Shown here piece after piece: positions 48,995-60,763 of a stretch of 64,000 bases of DNA; the first letter of the stretch is position 1; each line of letters starts with the position of its first letter. The position numbers were made by a program, and so were the translations under genes. Source of the DNA: Deinococcus aquiradiocola (lineage in GTDB: Bacteria > Deinococcota > Deinococci > Deinococcales > Deinococcaceae); assembly GCF_014646915.1 (NCBI RefSeq), contig NZ_BMOE01000001.1, forward strand, positions 1-64,000, in the 5' to 3' direction. The notes under the pieces were generated by a model, which was given only the letters and a program-made list of their open reading frames with translations, made no database searches and had not been told where the DNA came from.

Positions 48995-49633
48995 ATGACC
49001 CTCCAAGACCCCACCCAGACCCCACTCGCCCCCACGCCCGCCCCGGACCTCGACTCGTTCGGCGGCACGCCCGCCACCTGGATCGTCTTCACCGTCCTCA
49101 CCTTCGCGCTCGGCGGCCTGCTCTACCCGGTCGTCACCACCCTCCTGAGCGGCATGCTCTTTCCGGCCCAGGCGAACGGCAGCCTCATCACGCGCGGTGG
49201 CACGGTGATCGGCAGCGAACTGATCGGGCAGCCGTTCAGCGGCGACCGGTACTTCATCGGGCGCATCAGCGCCGCCGGGACCGGCTACGACCCGACCGCC
49301 GCGAGCGGCAGCAACCTCGCGGGCAGCAACCCCGCCCTGCGTGAACGCGTGCAGGCCGACAGCGCCAGCATCGCCCGGCGCGAGGGCGTCACGCCCGACC
49401 AGATTCCCGCCGACCTCGTCACCGCGTCCGGCAGCGGCCTCGACCCGCACATCTCGCCGGAAGGCGCGGCCCTGCAGGTGCGCCGCGTGGCCCGCGCGCG
49501 CGGCCTGAGCGAAACGCAGGTCCAGACCGCCGTCCGTGACGCGACCGAGGGCGGCGTGATCGGCGAGCCGCGCGTCAACGTCCTGCGCCTCAACCTCGCC
49601 CTCGACGCCCTAAAGCCCGGCACCGGCAGCTGA
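48995..49633 (+). CDS. kdpC: Potassium-transporting ATPase subunit C
   Basis: A 212-residue protein with one N-terminal helix (about 30-50) and an extracytoplasmic domain. The signatures [45 protein letters not shown] and [12 protein letters not shown] are typical. KdpC increases ATP affinity of KdpB and K+ affinity of the complex. ATG 48995 has GGAG seven bases upstream and lies 64 bases after kdpB. Confidence 0.97.
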   Translation: MTLQDPTQTPLAPTPAPDLDSFGGTPATWIVFTVLTFALGGLLYPVVTTLLSGMLFPAQANGSLITRGGTVIGSELIGQPFSGDRYFIGRISAAGTGYDPTAASGSNLAGSNPALRERVQADSASIARREGVTPDQIPADLVTASGSGLDPHISPEGAALQVRRVARARGLSETQVQTAVRDATEGGVIGEPRVNVLRLNLALDALKPGTGS

Positions 49634-49638
49634 ACCCC

Positions 49639-50793
49639 GTGCCGGACGACCCCGCTCCTCCCGGCACCACGTCCCCCACCGGCCCGCCCGTCCCGGAACG
49701 CCTCCGCCTGCCCCGCCACGACCCCCCCGCACGCCAGCGCGGACACCACAAGGTCTACGTGGGCATGGCGGCCGGGGTCGGCAAGACCACCCGGGCACTG
49801 AACGACCTGCGCGACCACCTGCAGGCCGGGGAGGACGCTCTCATCGGGCTGCTCGAAACGCACGGCCGCGCCGGGACCATCCAGGCCGCCGAGGGCCTCC
49901 CCGTCTGGCCCCGCCAGCAGGTCACGCGCGGCACCGTCACCCTCGGCGAACTCGACGTACAGGGCCTCCTCACGCGCCGCCCCGCCCTCGTCCTCATCGA
50001 CGAACTCGCGCACACCAACGTGCCCGGCAGCGACTCCGCCCTCGCCGGACGCGAGAAACGCTGGCAGGACGTTCAGGTGCTCCTGGACGCGGGCATCCAC
50101 GTGCTGTCCACCGTCAACGTCCAGCACCTCGAGAGCCTGCACGACACCGTCACGCGCCTCACCGGCGTCCGCGTGCGCGAGCGCCTCCCCGACAGCGTCC
50201 TGCAGGACGCCGACGAACTCGTCCTGGTGGACGTGACGCCCACCGACCTCCGCGCCCGCCTCCTGACCGGCAAGATCTACAGCCCCGACAAGATCGACCA
50301 GTCCCTCAGTCACTTCTTCACCACCGAGAACCTCACCGCGCTGCGCGAACTCGCCATGCGCCAGATGGCGAACGTCGTCGAGGAGGAAGCGCCCACCGGC
50401 CTGCCCGGCGTCAAGGAGCGCGTCATGGTCGCCGTCGCCGCCGAGGACACCTCTGCCCGCCTCATCCGGCGCGGCGCACGCATCGCCGAACGCATGGGCG
50501 GCGACCTGCTCGTCGTCAGCGTCCGCCCCGCGCACCTCACCGGTCCCGCCGCCCGCTACCTCGACACGTACCGCACCCTCACCCACGCCCTCGGCGGGAC
50601 CTTCACCATGCTCGGCGGCACGTCCAGCGTCGCGCGTGCCCTCGTCACGTACGCCCGGCAGGAGCACGTCACGCAGATCGTGGTCGGCGAATCCAGCCGC
50701 AGCCGCCTGGAGACCTTCCTGCGCGGCGACATCATCGCCTTCCTGCTGCGCGAGACCCGCAACGTGGACGTGTACGTCATCAGCCGCGACTGA
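49639..50793 (+). CDS. kdpD: Stand-alone KdpD N-terminal sensor protein (no kinase domain)
   Basis: A 384-residue protein equal to the cytoplasmic N-terminal part of KdpD: the KdpD domain with Walker [10 protein letters not shown] (42-50) and [13 protein letters not shown], then a universal-stress-protein-like domain (about 255-384, [39 protein letters not shown]). The four membrane helices, GAF and histidine-kinase domains (~500 residues) are absent, and no remnant follows. Short KdpDs of this type are known in some cyanobacteria and deinococci. GTG 49639, five bases after kdpC. Confidence 0.93.
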   Translation: MPDDPAPPGTTSPTGPPVPERLRLPRHDPPARQRGHHKVYVGMAAGVGKTTRALNDLRDHLQAGEDALIGLLETHGRAGTIQAAEGLPVWPRQQVTRGTVTLGELDVQGLLTRRPALVLIDELAHTNVPGSDSALAGREKRWQDVQVLLDAGIHVLSTVNVQHLESLHDTVTRLTGVRVRERLPDSVLQDADELVLVDVTPTDLRARLLTGKIYSPDKIDQSLSHFFTTENLTALRELAMRQMANVVEEEAPTGLPGVKERVMVAVAAEDTSARLIRRGARIAERMGGDLLVVSVRPAHLTGPAARYLDTYRTLTHALGGTFTMLGGTSSVARALVTYARQEHVTQIVVGESSRSRLETFLRGDIIAFLLRETRNVDVYVISRD

Positions 50794-50885
50794 CGGCCAC
50801 CATCCGCACTCCGCTCCCGGCGCGGCCGGTCCGCAAGCGTTCCCCCGCCACCCTTCATCCCGGCCCGGCTTGCTACACTGGCCGG

Positions 50886-51923
<1,038 letters not shown>

Positions 51924-52024
51924 GGGGCGGGCGCACATGCGCCGCACACCCGGGCGCCGGAGTGGGGGAGGCGGGTGCGGAACGGCCCGGCGCGATCTTT
52001 CGTAAGTATTGAGAAAGAGGCGCA

Positions 52025-52033
52025 TGCTACGAT
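52025..52033 (+). promoter_or_regulatory. Extended -10 promoter of the TPR-SPOR-rex group
   Basis: TGCTACGAT fits TGN-TANNNT. TTGAGA (52009-52014) is too close for a standard -35. The TPR gene start lies ~29 bases downstream with its own AGGAGG. Confidence 0.5.
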
Positions 52034-52062
52034 AACCGCAGATTTTCCTTCAGGAGGAGCCG

Positions 52063-53697
<1,635 letters not shown>

Positions 53698-53743
53698 GTG
53701 GACGCAGGTCCACCTCCACCGTCAGCGGCCAGGAGGTTTCGTT

Positions 53744-54832
53744 GTGAACGTCGTCAAACGTCGCTGGCCCGATCTGCTGATCGGCCTGCTCGTCCTTCTG
53801 CTGGTCGTCGGTTTCGCGGCCCTGCTTCTCGGGCAGGGCGGGCGAGGCACGACCGGCACGCCCGCCCAGACCACCCCGCAGGCAGGTACGCCTGCCCAGA
53901 CCACCCCGGAACAGACCACCCCAGCCCAGACATCGCCCAGTCAGACCGCCACTCCGGACACGGCCACCACGGTGCCCGCGACCCCGCAGACCGGCACAAA
54001 CGAGTCGGCCCCCGTGCCCACCCCCGCCACCGGGAGCGGCACGCAGGCCGGAACCACCGACGCGAACGGCATCCCCACCATTCCCGCCGCGCCCGTCACC
54101 GACCCCAACGCGGCCCCCGCCGCCGGCACGACCACCCCGGCCACCGACGCCAGCACCCCAGCCGCCACCCCCACCGACACGGCCCCTGCGGACGCGGCGA
54201 CCGTCACGCCCCGCACGGGCGGCGCGGTCCCGGCCAGCGAGGCACGCACGCCCACCCGCAACGACTACCGCATCAGCCTCGGCAGCTACGCCAGCACTGC
54301 CGCCGTGCAGGCCGCGACGGCAGGCGTCGGCAAACTCGGGTACACCGTGTACCCCATCGACGTCGCCAGCGGCGTGGTCGCGCAGGTCGGCCCCTTCGCC
54401 ACCCGCGAGGAAGCCGCCCAGGCGCTCGCCGACATCCAGCGCGCCCTGCCCGGCGCCCTGCTGTACCCGCCCCGCAACGCGCCCGCCAGCGACACCTCCA
54501 GCAGCACGGGAACCGGGAGCACCGCTACCGGAAACACCAGCACAGGGAACACGGGCGCGGGCAGCACCGGCACGTCTGCCAGCAGCACTGCAGGCAGCGC
54601 CGCGCAGGCCACCCCCAGCGGCCCCGTCTACCTGCAGGTCGGCGCTTACAACTCCACCACCGCCGCCCAGACCGCCGTCAGCCGCGTCCGCGACCTCGGC
54701 CTCGAACCCTCCGTCAACGCCCCCACCGGCAAACTCGTCACCGTCGTCGTCGGCCCCTTCCAGGGACAGGCCCTCGAAAACGCCGAAGCCAAACTCAAGG
54801 CCGGCGGCATCGACTCGTTCCGGGTGCGCTGA
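53744..54832 (+). CDS. SPOR-domain membrane protein
   Basis: A 362-residue bitopic protein: one helix (about 10-30, LLIGLLVLLLVVGFAALLLG), a long T/A/P/Q-rich low-complexity linker, and two SPOR domains (about 172-240, DYRISLGSYASTAAVQAATA; and about 292-362, VYLQVGAYNSTTAAQTAVSR). SPOR domains bind denuded septal peptidoglycan, so a division or cell-wall role is likely. GTG 53744 has AGGAGG upstream. It sits between the TPR gene and rex. Confidence 0.9.
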   Translation: MNVVKRRWPDLLIGLLVLLLVVGFAALLLGQGGRGTTGTPAQTTPQAGTPAQTTPEQTTPAQTSPSQTATPDTATTVPATPQTGTNESAPVPTPATGSGTQAGTTDANGIPTIPAAPVTDPNAAPAAGTTTPATDASTPAATPTDTAPADAATVTPRTGGAVPASEARTPTRNDYRISLGSYASTAAVQAATAGVGKLGYTVYPIDVASGVVAQVGPFATREEAAQALADIQRALPGALLYPPRNAPASDTSSSTGTGSTATGNTSTGNTGAGSTGTSASSTAGSAAQATPSGPVYLQVGAYNSTTAAQTAVSRVRDLGLEPSVNAPTGKLVTVVVGPFQGQALENAEAKLKAGGIDSFRVR

Positions 54833-54834
54833 GC

Positions 54835-55557
54835 GTGAGCAGCCAGGATATCCCCACCGCTGCCATCTCCAGGCTCGTCACCTACCTCCGCATCCTCGAA
54901 ACGCTCGAACAGCAGGACGTGTCCCGCACCAGCAGCAACGACCTCGCCGAACGCGCCCAGGTGACAGCCTTCCAGGTCCGCAAGGACCTCGCGTACTTCG
55001 GACGGTTCGGCACGCGCGGCATGGGCTACACCGTCCCCCTCCTCAAACGCGAACTGATGCGCGTCCTCGGGCTCAACCGCACCTGGAACGTCGTCATCAT
55101 GGGCGTCGGACGTCTCGGACAGGCCATCGCCAACTACCCCGGCGCGAGCGACTACCAGTTCGGCTACGTCGGCCTCTTCGACATCAACCCCGACCTCGTC
55201 GGCCAGAACATCCGAGGCCTCACCGTCCAGCACGCCGACGACCTCCGCACCTTCACGCACACCACCCCCGTCGACCTCGGCTTCCTCGCCGTCCCCCCCG
55301 AACACGCCCAGAACGCCGCACAGACCCTCGTCGCCGCCGGCATCCGCGGCATCCTCAACTTCGCCCCCACCATCATCCAGCCGCGCACGCACCCCGGCAC
55401 CACCGACCCCACCGAGGAATGGCAACAGGTCAGCGTCGAAAACGTCGACTTTCTCGCCGGCATGAAACGCCTCGCCTTCTACACCCTCAACCCCAGCCTC
55501 CGCCCTACCGAACCCACCCCCAGCACCACCGACCTCACGCACCCCCTGGAGGAATGA
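54835..55557 (+). CDS. rex: Redox-sensing transcriptional repressor Rex
   Basis: A 240-residue NADH/NAD+ sensor. N-terminal winged helix (about 1-80: PTAAISRLVTYLRILE; SSNDLAERAQVTAFQVRKDL), then a Rossmann fold with GVGRLG (90-95) and a dimerisation helix at the C-terminus. It carries an extra ~20-residue P/T-rich tail compared with the usual ~210. It represses anaerobic/respiratory genes until NADH rises. GTG 54835, two bases after the SPOR stop. Confidence 0.94.
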   Translation: MSSQDIPTAAISRLVTYLRILETLEQQDVSRTSSNDLAERAQVTAFQVRKDLAYFGRFGTRGMGYTVPLLKRELMRVLGLNRTWNVVIMGVGRLGQAIANYPGASDYQFGYVGLFDINPDLVGQNIRGLTVQHADDLRTFTHTTPVDLGFLAVPPEHAQNAAQTLVAAGIRGILNFAPTIIQPRTHPGTTDPTEEWQQVSVENVDFLAGMKRLAFYTLNPSLRPTEPTPSTTDLTHPLEE

Positions 55558-55558
55558 C

Positions 55559-56182
55559 ATGAAGAACCTGGCAATCATGGCTGGCGTACTCGCCCTCGGA
55601 CTCGGCGCCTGCACTCAGAACGGCGTGAACATCGGACAGGGCTTCGCCATCGACGCGAACGTCGCCGGTGCGGACGTGGCGGTCGCCGTCGTCAAGGTGT
55701 ACGACAAGACCTCCGGCGCCTTCAAGGGGTACCGCAGCACGTACACCCTCACCAATCCCACCGTCACCTTCAACGCCCAGCCGCAGAGCGTCGGCCTGAA
55801 CCTGCAGACCGCCACGGTCGAGGTGCTCGACAATGCCGGAACGCGGTACGACAACGACCTGGGCCGCTATCAGCGCAGCGTGAGCGCCGTCGTGAAGCCC
55901 GGTTTCACCTGCAGCACGGCCGGGACCGCCATCGAAAGCTGCGACCCCAACAGCAAGGTGCCCGCGAACGTCGCTACGATCCTCAGCTCCACCGACGTGA
56001 AACTCGTCACGGACGAGATCGCGTCCCAGGTCGCCTCCGACTGCTCATCCGTCGGCTGCCCCACCCTGAAACTCAAGGTGACGTTCACGGGCGTGGACAC
56101 GGCAGGCCGTGCGCAGTCCATCACGGTGGCCGGAGCGACCCTCGGCGCAAGTGTGACAAGCGTCGCCAGCGTTACGGAATAA
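55559..56182 (+). CDS. Lipoprotein of unknown function
   Basis: A 207-residue protein with a lipobox GLGAC (Cys18) and a beta-rich mature part with repeated V/T strands (ADVAVAVVKVYDKTSGAFKG; VGLNLQTATVEVLDNAGTRY) and four further cysteines. No family recognised. ATG 55559 starts one base after the rex stop, with GGAGG upstream inside rex. Confidence 0.75.
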   Translation: MKNLAIMAGVLALGLGACTQNGVNIGQGFAIDANVAGADVAVAVVKVYDKTSGAFKGYRSTYTLTNPTVTFNAQPQSVGLNLQTATVEVLDNAGTRYDNDLGRYQRSVSAVVKPGFTCSTAGTAIESCDPNSKVPANVATILSSTDVKLVTDEIASQVASDCSSVGCPTLKLKVTFTGVDTAGRAQSITVAGATLGASVTSVASVTE

Positions 56183-56297
56183 ACTCGTAGCCAGGAAATG
56201 AGAGTGGTGTAAAAACGTAAGAAACCGGTCGTTAGACTGCCGCCACGTCCATCCCATCTGCGCCAGCGCCCATTCACGAGGAGCTTAACCACACATC

Positions 56298-59200
56298 ATG
56301 AAATCCCTCCGCAGTACCCCGATCCTGTGGGCCCTGACCGGCCTGCTCGCCGCGTGCGGCAGCCAGACCGGCACCACGCCCGCCGGCGCGAACCAGACGC
56401 CCGAAGTCAGCCTGAAGCTCGCTGACGGCACGGCCCTCAGCACCGTCCCCTACTTCAACGCCAGCGAAGCCCTCAAGATCAGTGCCTCCGACATCGACGG
56501 CACCATCACCAAGATCCACTGGGTGATCGACGCGGGCCGCACCACCGAACGCAGCGGCGACTACACCGGCACCGACGTGAAAGGCAGCCTGGACTTCACG
56601 CTCCCCAACCTCGCGAGCGGCACGCACACCATCACCATCACCGCCACCGACAACGCTGGCGGCACCGGCACCGCGACCGGCTCCTTCAAAGTCGACGCCG
56701 AAGCGCCCACACTGACCGGCGTGACCGTGAACAGCAAAGCCGTCACCGAAGGGCAGGCCCTCACCTTCACGGTCGGGGACGCCGTCACGCTCAGCACCAC
56801 CGCCACCGACACGCGCGGCGGCGGCGACACCAGCGCCTCCGGCACCACCACCCTCGTGTACGTGAACTCCACGCTCGCCGCCAGGGTCCCCACCGGAACC
56901 GCCGTCGATCTCGCCGCAGTCCTCGGGTCGTCCACCAGCGTCAGCACCGTCCGTGTCCTCACGGTCGACTCCGCCCTCAACACCAGCGCCTCCCGCACCT
57001 TCACCGTGCAGTTCACGGCCGCGACCGGCGGCGGTACGGGCACCACCGCCGAACCTGTCCTCAGCTGGCTCGCGCCGACCGGCGACTACGTCAGCGGCAA
57101 CGGTGTCGTCAACCTGCGCGCCAGTGCCTTCAAGGCCGCCCAGGACCTCAGCGCCCAGGTGACGTATACCGCCACCTGCGGCGTCGTCGCCGGGGCCAGC
57201 TGGACGCTCGGCAACACCTGCGCCGACGGCAGCAAACAGACCATCACCGCGAACCTCGTCGACAACGGCAAGAACTACACCATCAGCAAGACCGTCACCG
57301 TCGACGCGAGCGACCCCACCGTCCAGATCACCAAACCGCAGCAGGGCCAGACCTTCACGCAGAACCCCATCACCGTCAGCGTGACCGGCACCGACGCCGT
57401 CAGCGGCATTGACCGTATCCTCGTCGAAGCGAGCAAGGACGGCACGACCTTCACGTCCGTCGGTGTGGTCACCGCCACCAGCGGCGACGTCGTCTGGGCC
57501 CCCATGAACGGCACGTACACCCTGCGCGCCACCGCCACCGACAAGACCGGCCGCAGCAGCACCACCACCCTCGGCGGCATCAAGGTCAGCCTCACCAGCA
57601 GCGACACCACACCCCCCACCGTCGCTCTCACGCCCGTCCCCGCCACGCCGCAGCGCGCCACCATCACCGTGACTGCCAAGGCCAGCGATGCGGACAGCGG
57701 CGTCGCCAAGGTCGACCTGTACGACGGCGGCACCCTGATCGACACCAAGGCCAGCGGCGTGAGCGGCACGTACACCTTCAGCCTCGACACCACCAAACTC
57801 ACGGACGGCACGCACACCCTGCGCGCCGTGGCCTACGACAACGCCGGCAGCAGCAGCGAATCCAGCACGACCCTCGCCGTCGACAACACCGTGCCCGTCG
57901 TGAACTGGCAGAATCCACGGGACGGACAAGTGGTCAAGCCCAATGTGGTCCTCAACGCCACCACATCCGAGGGCACCGTCGCTTACAGCGTGGACGGTGT
58001 GCCTGTGAGCGCAGGAGCGCAGAACCTGAGCGACGGACAGCATGTCCTGACCGCCACCGCAACCGACGCTGCTGGGAATCGCACCATCAGTTCAGTTTCG
58101 GTGCTCGCTGACGGCACGGCGCCCAGCGCGAACATCCTGTCCCCTTCGGAAGGGGCTGCGCTGACCCAGAACCCGGTGACGATCCAGGTGAGCGGCAGTG
58201 ATACTCTCAGCGGTATTGATCACCTAGAGGTCAAGGAAGGTTCGCTTCTGCTTGGGACGATCCCTGCTGCGCAGGGCAGCCTGTCAGTCGCCTTCGGCAA
58301 TGGATCGCATAGCTTGACCGTTACCGCCTTCGACAAAGCTGGCAATACCAGCACCGCAACACGCACCTTCACGATCACGACCAGCAGCAACATCACCCCT
58401 GGCGCACCCTCCATCGTGGGAAGCAACACGTCCGGAACGAATCCCACCTATGTCCGTGCGCTCGGATCGATCACCGGGACGGCGTCCAGCACTGCCACCA
58501 TCACGGCTGCGCAGTTGCTTATAGATGGACAAACCAGCGGAACCCCGACGGCGACGCCCGGGACGGCGAGCTTCAATTTCGATTTCTCGACCCTGAACGA
58601 GGGTCTGCACGAAGTCGGTCTGCGCTGGCAGGACAGTGCCGGGACGCTGACCGACTCAGCAAAACTCAGCGTTTACGTCGACAAGACCGCACCCACCGTC
58701 ACCTGGAATGCTCCTGCAATTGGCAGTGTCACGAACAAACCGCTGACCCTGAACGCCTCCTCGACTGATTCGGCGTCCGGTCCCAAGGGTCCTGTGACGT
58801 ACACCGTCGCGGGCCAGGCGGTGACCTCCCCGTGGACTCCTGCCGAAGACGGTACATACGATGTGATCGCCAGTGCCAGCGACGCTGTCAACAACGTTGG
58901 AACCCAGAAAACCACCATCACCTATGACACGACCGCGCCGATCCTCACTGTGACTGGACCGGCCGAGAATCAGACTTTCACGACCGTTCCAGTGAACGTC
59001 GTAGCGACCTCTACAGACAACCTGTCAGGTGTGAAGGCTATCGAGGTATTCGTTCAGGGGCCGAATGACGCCTCCCCGACCACGCTCGGTACGCAGGCAG
59101 GCGCCACCTACACTGCGTCCTATACACCGACCATAAACGGCAAGTATACCCTCACCTACAAATCAGTGGACGCAGCGGGGAACACCTCCACACTCTTGAC

Positions 59201-60662
59201 CCGGGTCTTTACTTACAGCAACTCGACGTCTCCGGTCGAGAGTGCACCCAACCCAATCATCTCTGTGGTGGGATCTAACCCCCACTCCGGAAATATGACC
59301 GTTACGGTCAACGGCAACTTTGACGTGCGGAGCACCGTCGACCGGTTGGTCCTTCAGATTACAGATGCTAACGGCGTGGTAGACAACTCCTCCTACGTGA
59401 CTACTCAGCAGAACGGCACCTTTAGCGTCGATACCACCAAACTGGCCAATGGGGACCTCAGAAAGCTCGAAGCAATCGCATACACTAAGAGCAACCTGAG
59501 CACCACCAAACTCTACGAGTCTGCCGTCACGATCAGCAATCTTAATAGCCCCTCGTTCTCGGTGGCATCGCCCTCTGACGGTGCGGCCATCACAACGCCT
59601 CTCGTTCCAGTAAAGCTCACGCTCACCACCCGCGGCACAGATTACACGTATGCCAAGACGATTACCGTCGATATTCTTGATTCCCGCGGCAAGGTGGCAT
59701 TGACGAAAGTCTCTACCTCCACCTCCAACGACTTCAAGACGTTTACCTCGCCTGAATGCAGTGGCGATAACGCGACCCTCACGTGCAATCTAGAGTTCGA
59801 TATGGCCGGACTGCCAGCTGATACATACACAATCCGTGCCAGAACTGACGTCACGATCACCGCGAACGGTGAGAGCCGGCCCCTTGAGACGACGAGCCGA
59901 TTCACGTCGAACACCACGAGCGTGCTTCCGCCTGCCGCGACCATCCGCTTTCCCGCGATCACCAACAACCGTACCGTTGGTCGTATCGACAGTTCCTCCG
60001 GGACGCTGATCAACGTGAGTGATGACACTGGCGTAGCCGTTGTTGAGGCGAGAATTGTTGGACCGTTCGACGCCAGTAAACCACTGGCGCTGAACGGCAC
60101 GACACAGTGCCAGGAGAGCGTGCCTGTCGGTAAAGCAGTTGACGTACTCCTTCTCAACTACGGAATCAATACGAAGCTCGGTGATGTTTTCTTGCCAAGT
60201 CTTGACATTGATGGCTCTGCCTATGTTCCAGACAATGATACCAATCAGCGTTACGATTTGCGGATTACGACTATCGACACAGATAAGAACCGTAATATTC
60301 AGTGCATTCCGGTAACGATCGACCGCGTAAAGACTAAAACAGAACGGATCAAGTACGATCTCACGACCGTGACAACACCGGGCAACCCTGACACTACGCC
60401 TGGGAAACTCAATTACACGGCTGGGTCGTGGAACATATCCAAAATCACAAACGATAGCCGCGTCGCAGGCGTGCTCTATCTCAACGGCGTTCAGCAGTCC
60501 ATTTCCTTCACGGCATCCACGAACACTTCGGCCAACGTATCCATCAACTTTGCTGATGAAGGAACCTATCAGGTCGTCTGGCTGGTCGAAGATATGACGA
60601 CAGGCATCGTCACTTCAGTGGCCGGCGATTACATCAATGTCAAGAAGAATCCGGCTCAGTAA
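56298..60662 (+). CDS. Giant lipoprotein with tandem Ig-like domains
   Basis: A 1454-residue surface protein with lipobox LAAC (Cys20). It is built of about ten to twelve bacterial Ig-like domains (each ~85-95 residues), recognisable from repeats of 'DNAG', 'VDAEAPT/VDKTAPT', 'DGTHTLRAVAYDNAGSSSES'-like segments. The last ~300 residues diverge. GGAGC lies just before ATG 56298. From roughly 58.2 kb to the end, base composition falls well below the first half of the gene and below its neighbours. Likely an adhesin or structural envelope protein. Confidence 0.85.
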   Translation: MKSLRSTPILWALTGLLAACGSQTGTTPAGANQTPEVSLKLADGTALSTVPYFNASEALKISASDIDGTITKIHWVIDAGRTTERSGDYTGTDVKGSLDFTLPNLASGTHTITITATDNAGGTGTATGSFKVDAEAPTLTGVTVNSKAVTEGQALTFTVGDAVTLSTTATDTRGGGDTSASGTTTLVYVNSTLAARVPTGTAVDLAAVLGSSTSVSTVRVLTVDSALNTSASRTFTVQFTAATGGGTGTTAEPVLSWLAPTGDYVSGNGVVNLRASAFKAAQDLSAQVTYTATCGVVAGASWTLGNTCADGSKQTITANLVDNGKNYTISKTVTVDASDPTVQITKPQQGQTFTQNPITVSVTGTDAVSGIDRILVEASKDGTTFTSVGVVTATSGDVVWAPMNGTYTLRATATDKTGRSSTTTLGGIKVSLTSSDTTPPTVALTPVPATPQRATITVTAKASDADSGVAKVDLYDGGTLIDTKASGVSGTYTFSLDTTKLTDGTHTLRAVAYDNAGSSSESSTTLAVDNTVPVVNWQNPRDGQVVKPNVVLNATTSEGTVAYSVDGVPVSAGAQNLSDGQHVLTATATDAAGNRTISSVSVLADGTAPSANILSPSEGAALTQNPVTIQVSGSDTLSGIDHLEVKEGSLLLGTIPAAQGSLSVAFGNGSHSLTVTAFDKAGNTSTATRTFTITTSSNITPGAPSIVGSNTSGTNPTYVRALGSITGTASSTATITAAQLLIDGQTSGTPTATPGTASFNFDFSTLNEGLHEVGLRWQDSAGTLTDSAKLSVYVDKTAPTVTWNAPAIGSVTNKPLTLNASSTDSASGPKGPVTYTVAGQAVTSPWTPAEDGTYDVIASASDAVNNVGTQKTTITYDTTAPILTVTGPAENQTFTTVPVNVVATSTDNLSGVKAIEVFVQGPNDASPTTLGTQAGATYTASYTPTINGKYTLTYKSVDAAGNTSTLLTRVFTYSNSTSPVESAPNPIISVVGSNPHSGNMTVTVNGNFDVRSTVDRLVLQITDANGVVDNSSYVTTQQNGTFSVDTTKLANGDLRKLEAIAYTKSNLSTTKLYESAVTISNLNSPSFSVASPSDGAAITTPLVPVKLTLTTRGTDYTYAKTITVDILDSRGKVALTKVSTSTSNDFKTFTSPECSGDNATLTCNLEFDMAGLPADTYTIRARTDVTITANGESRPLETTSRFTSNTTSVLPPAATIRFPAITNNRTVGRIDSSSGTLINVSDDTGVAVVEARIVGPFDASKPLALNGTTQCQESVPVGKAVDVLLLNYGINTKLGDVFLPSLDIDGSAYVPDNDTNQRYDLRITTIDTDKNRNIQCIPVTIDRVKTKTERIKYDLTTVTTPGNPDTTPGKLNYTAGSWNISKITNDSRVAGVLYLNGVQQSISFTASTNTSANVSINFADEGTYQVVWLVEDMTTGIVTSVAGDYINVKKNPAQ

Positions 60663-60678
60663 GGAAGTCTGAGTATCA

Positions 60679-60703
60679 ACCCGCCCAAATGGGCGGGTTT
60701 TTG
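60679..60703 (+). terminator. Intrinsic terminator after the Ig-like gene
   Basis: AACCCGCCC-aaat-GGGCGGGTTTTT: a 7-9 bp GC stem with tetraloop and five Ts, the clearest rho-independent terminator in the window. Confidence 0.95.
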
Positions 60704-60720
60704 GTTCCATACATGAAAGG

Positions 60721-60752
60721 GCACGCCACTCACATGGAGTGGCGCGCTTTTT
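60721..60752. terminator. Second, bidirectional terminator
   Basis: CGCCACTC (60724-60731) / GAGTGGCG (60737-60744), extended outward by two more GC pairs, is followed by TTTTT on the plus side. It separates the Ig-like gene from the convergent metalloprotease gene. Confidence 0.85.
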
Positions 60753-60763
60753 CGTACTTTCGT

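Noticed and set aside
49639..50885. KdpD truncation caused by a frameshift
   Set aside because: After the stop at 50793 only 92 bases precede rlmN. No remnant of the membrane, GAF or kinase domains exists in any frame, so the short form is the real gene.
56274..58043. A 589-codon minus-strand frame opposite the Ig-like gene
   Set aside because: Antisense artefact of the high-GC first half. It ends exactly where the gene's GC content starts to fall.
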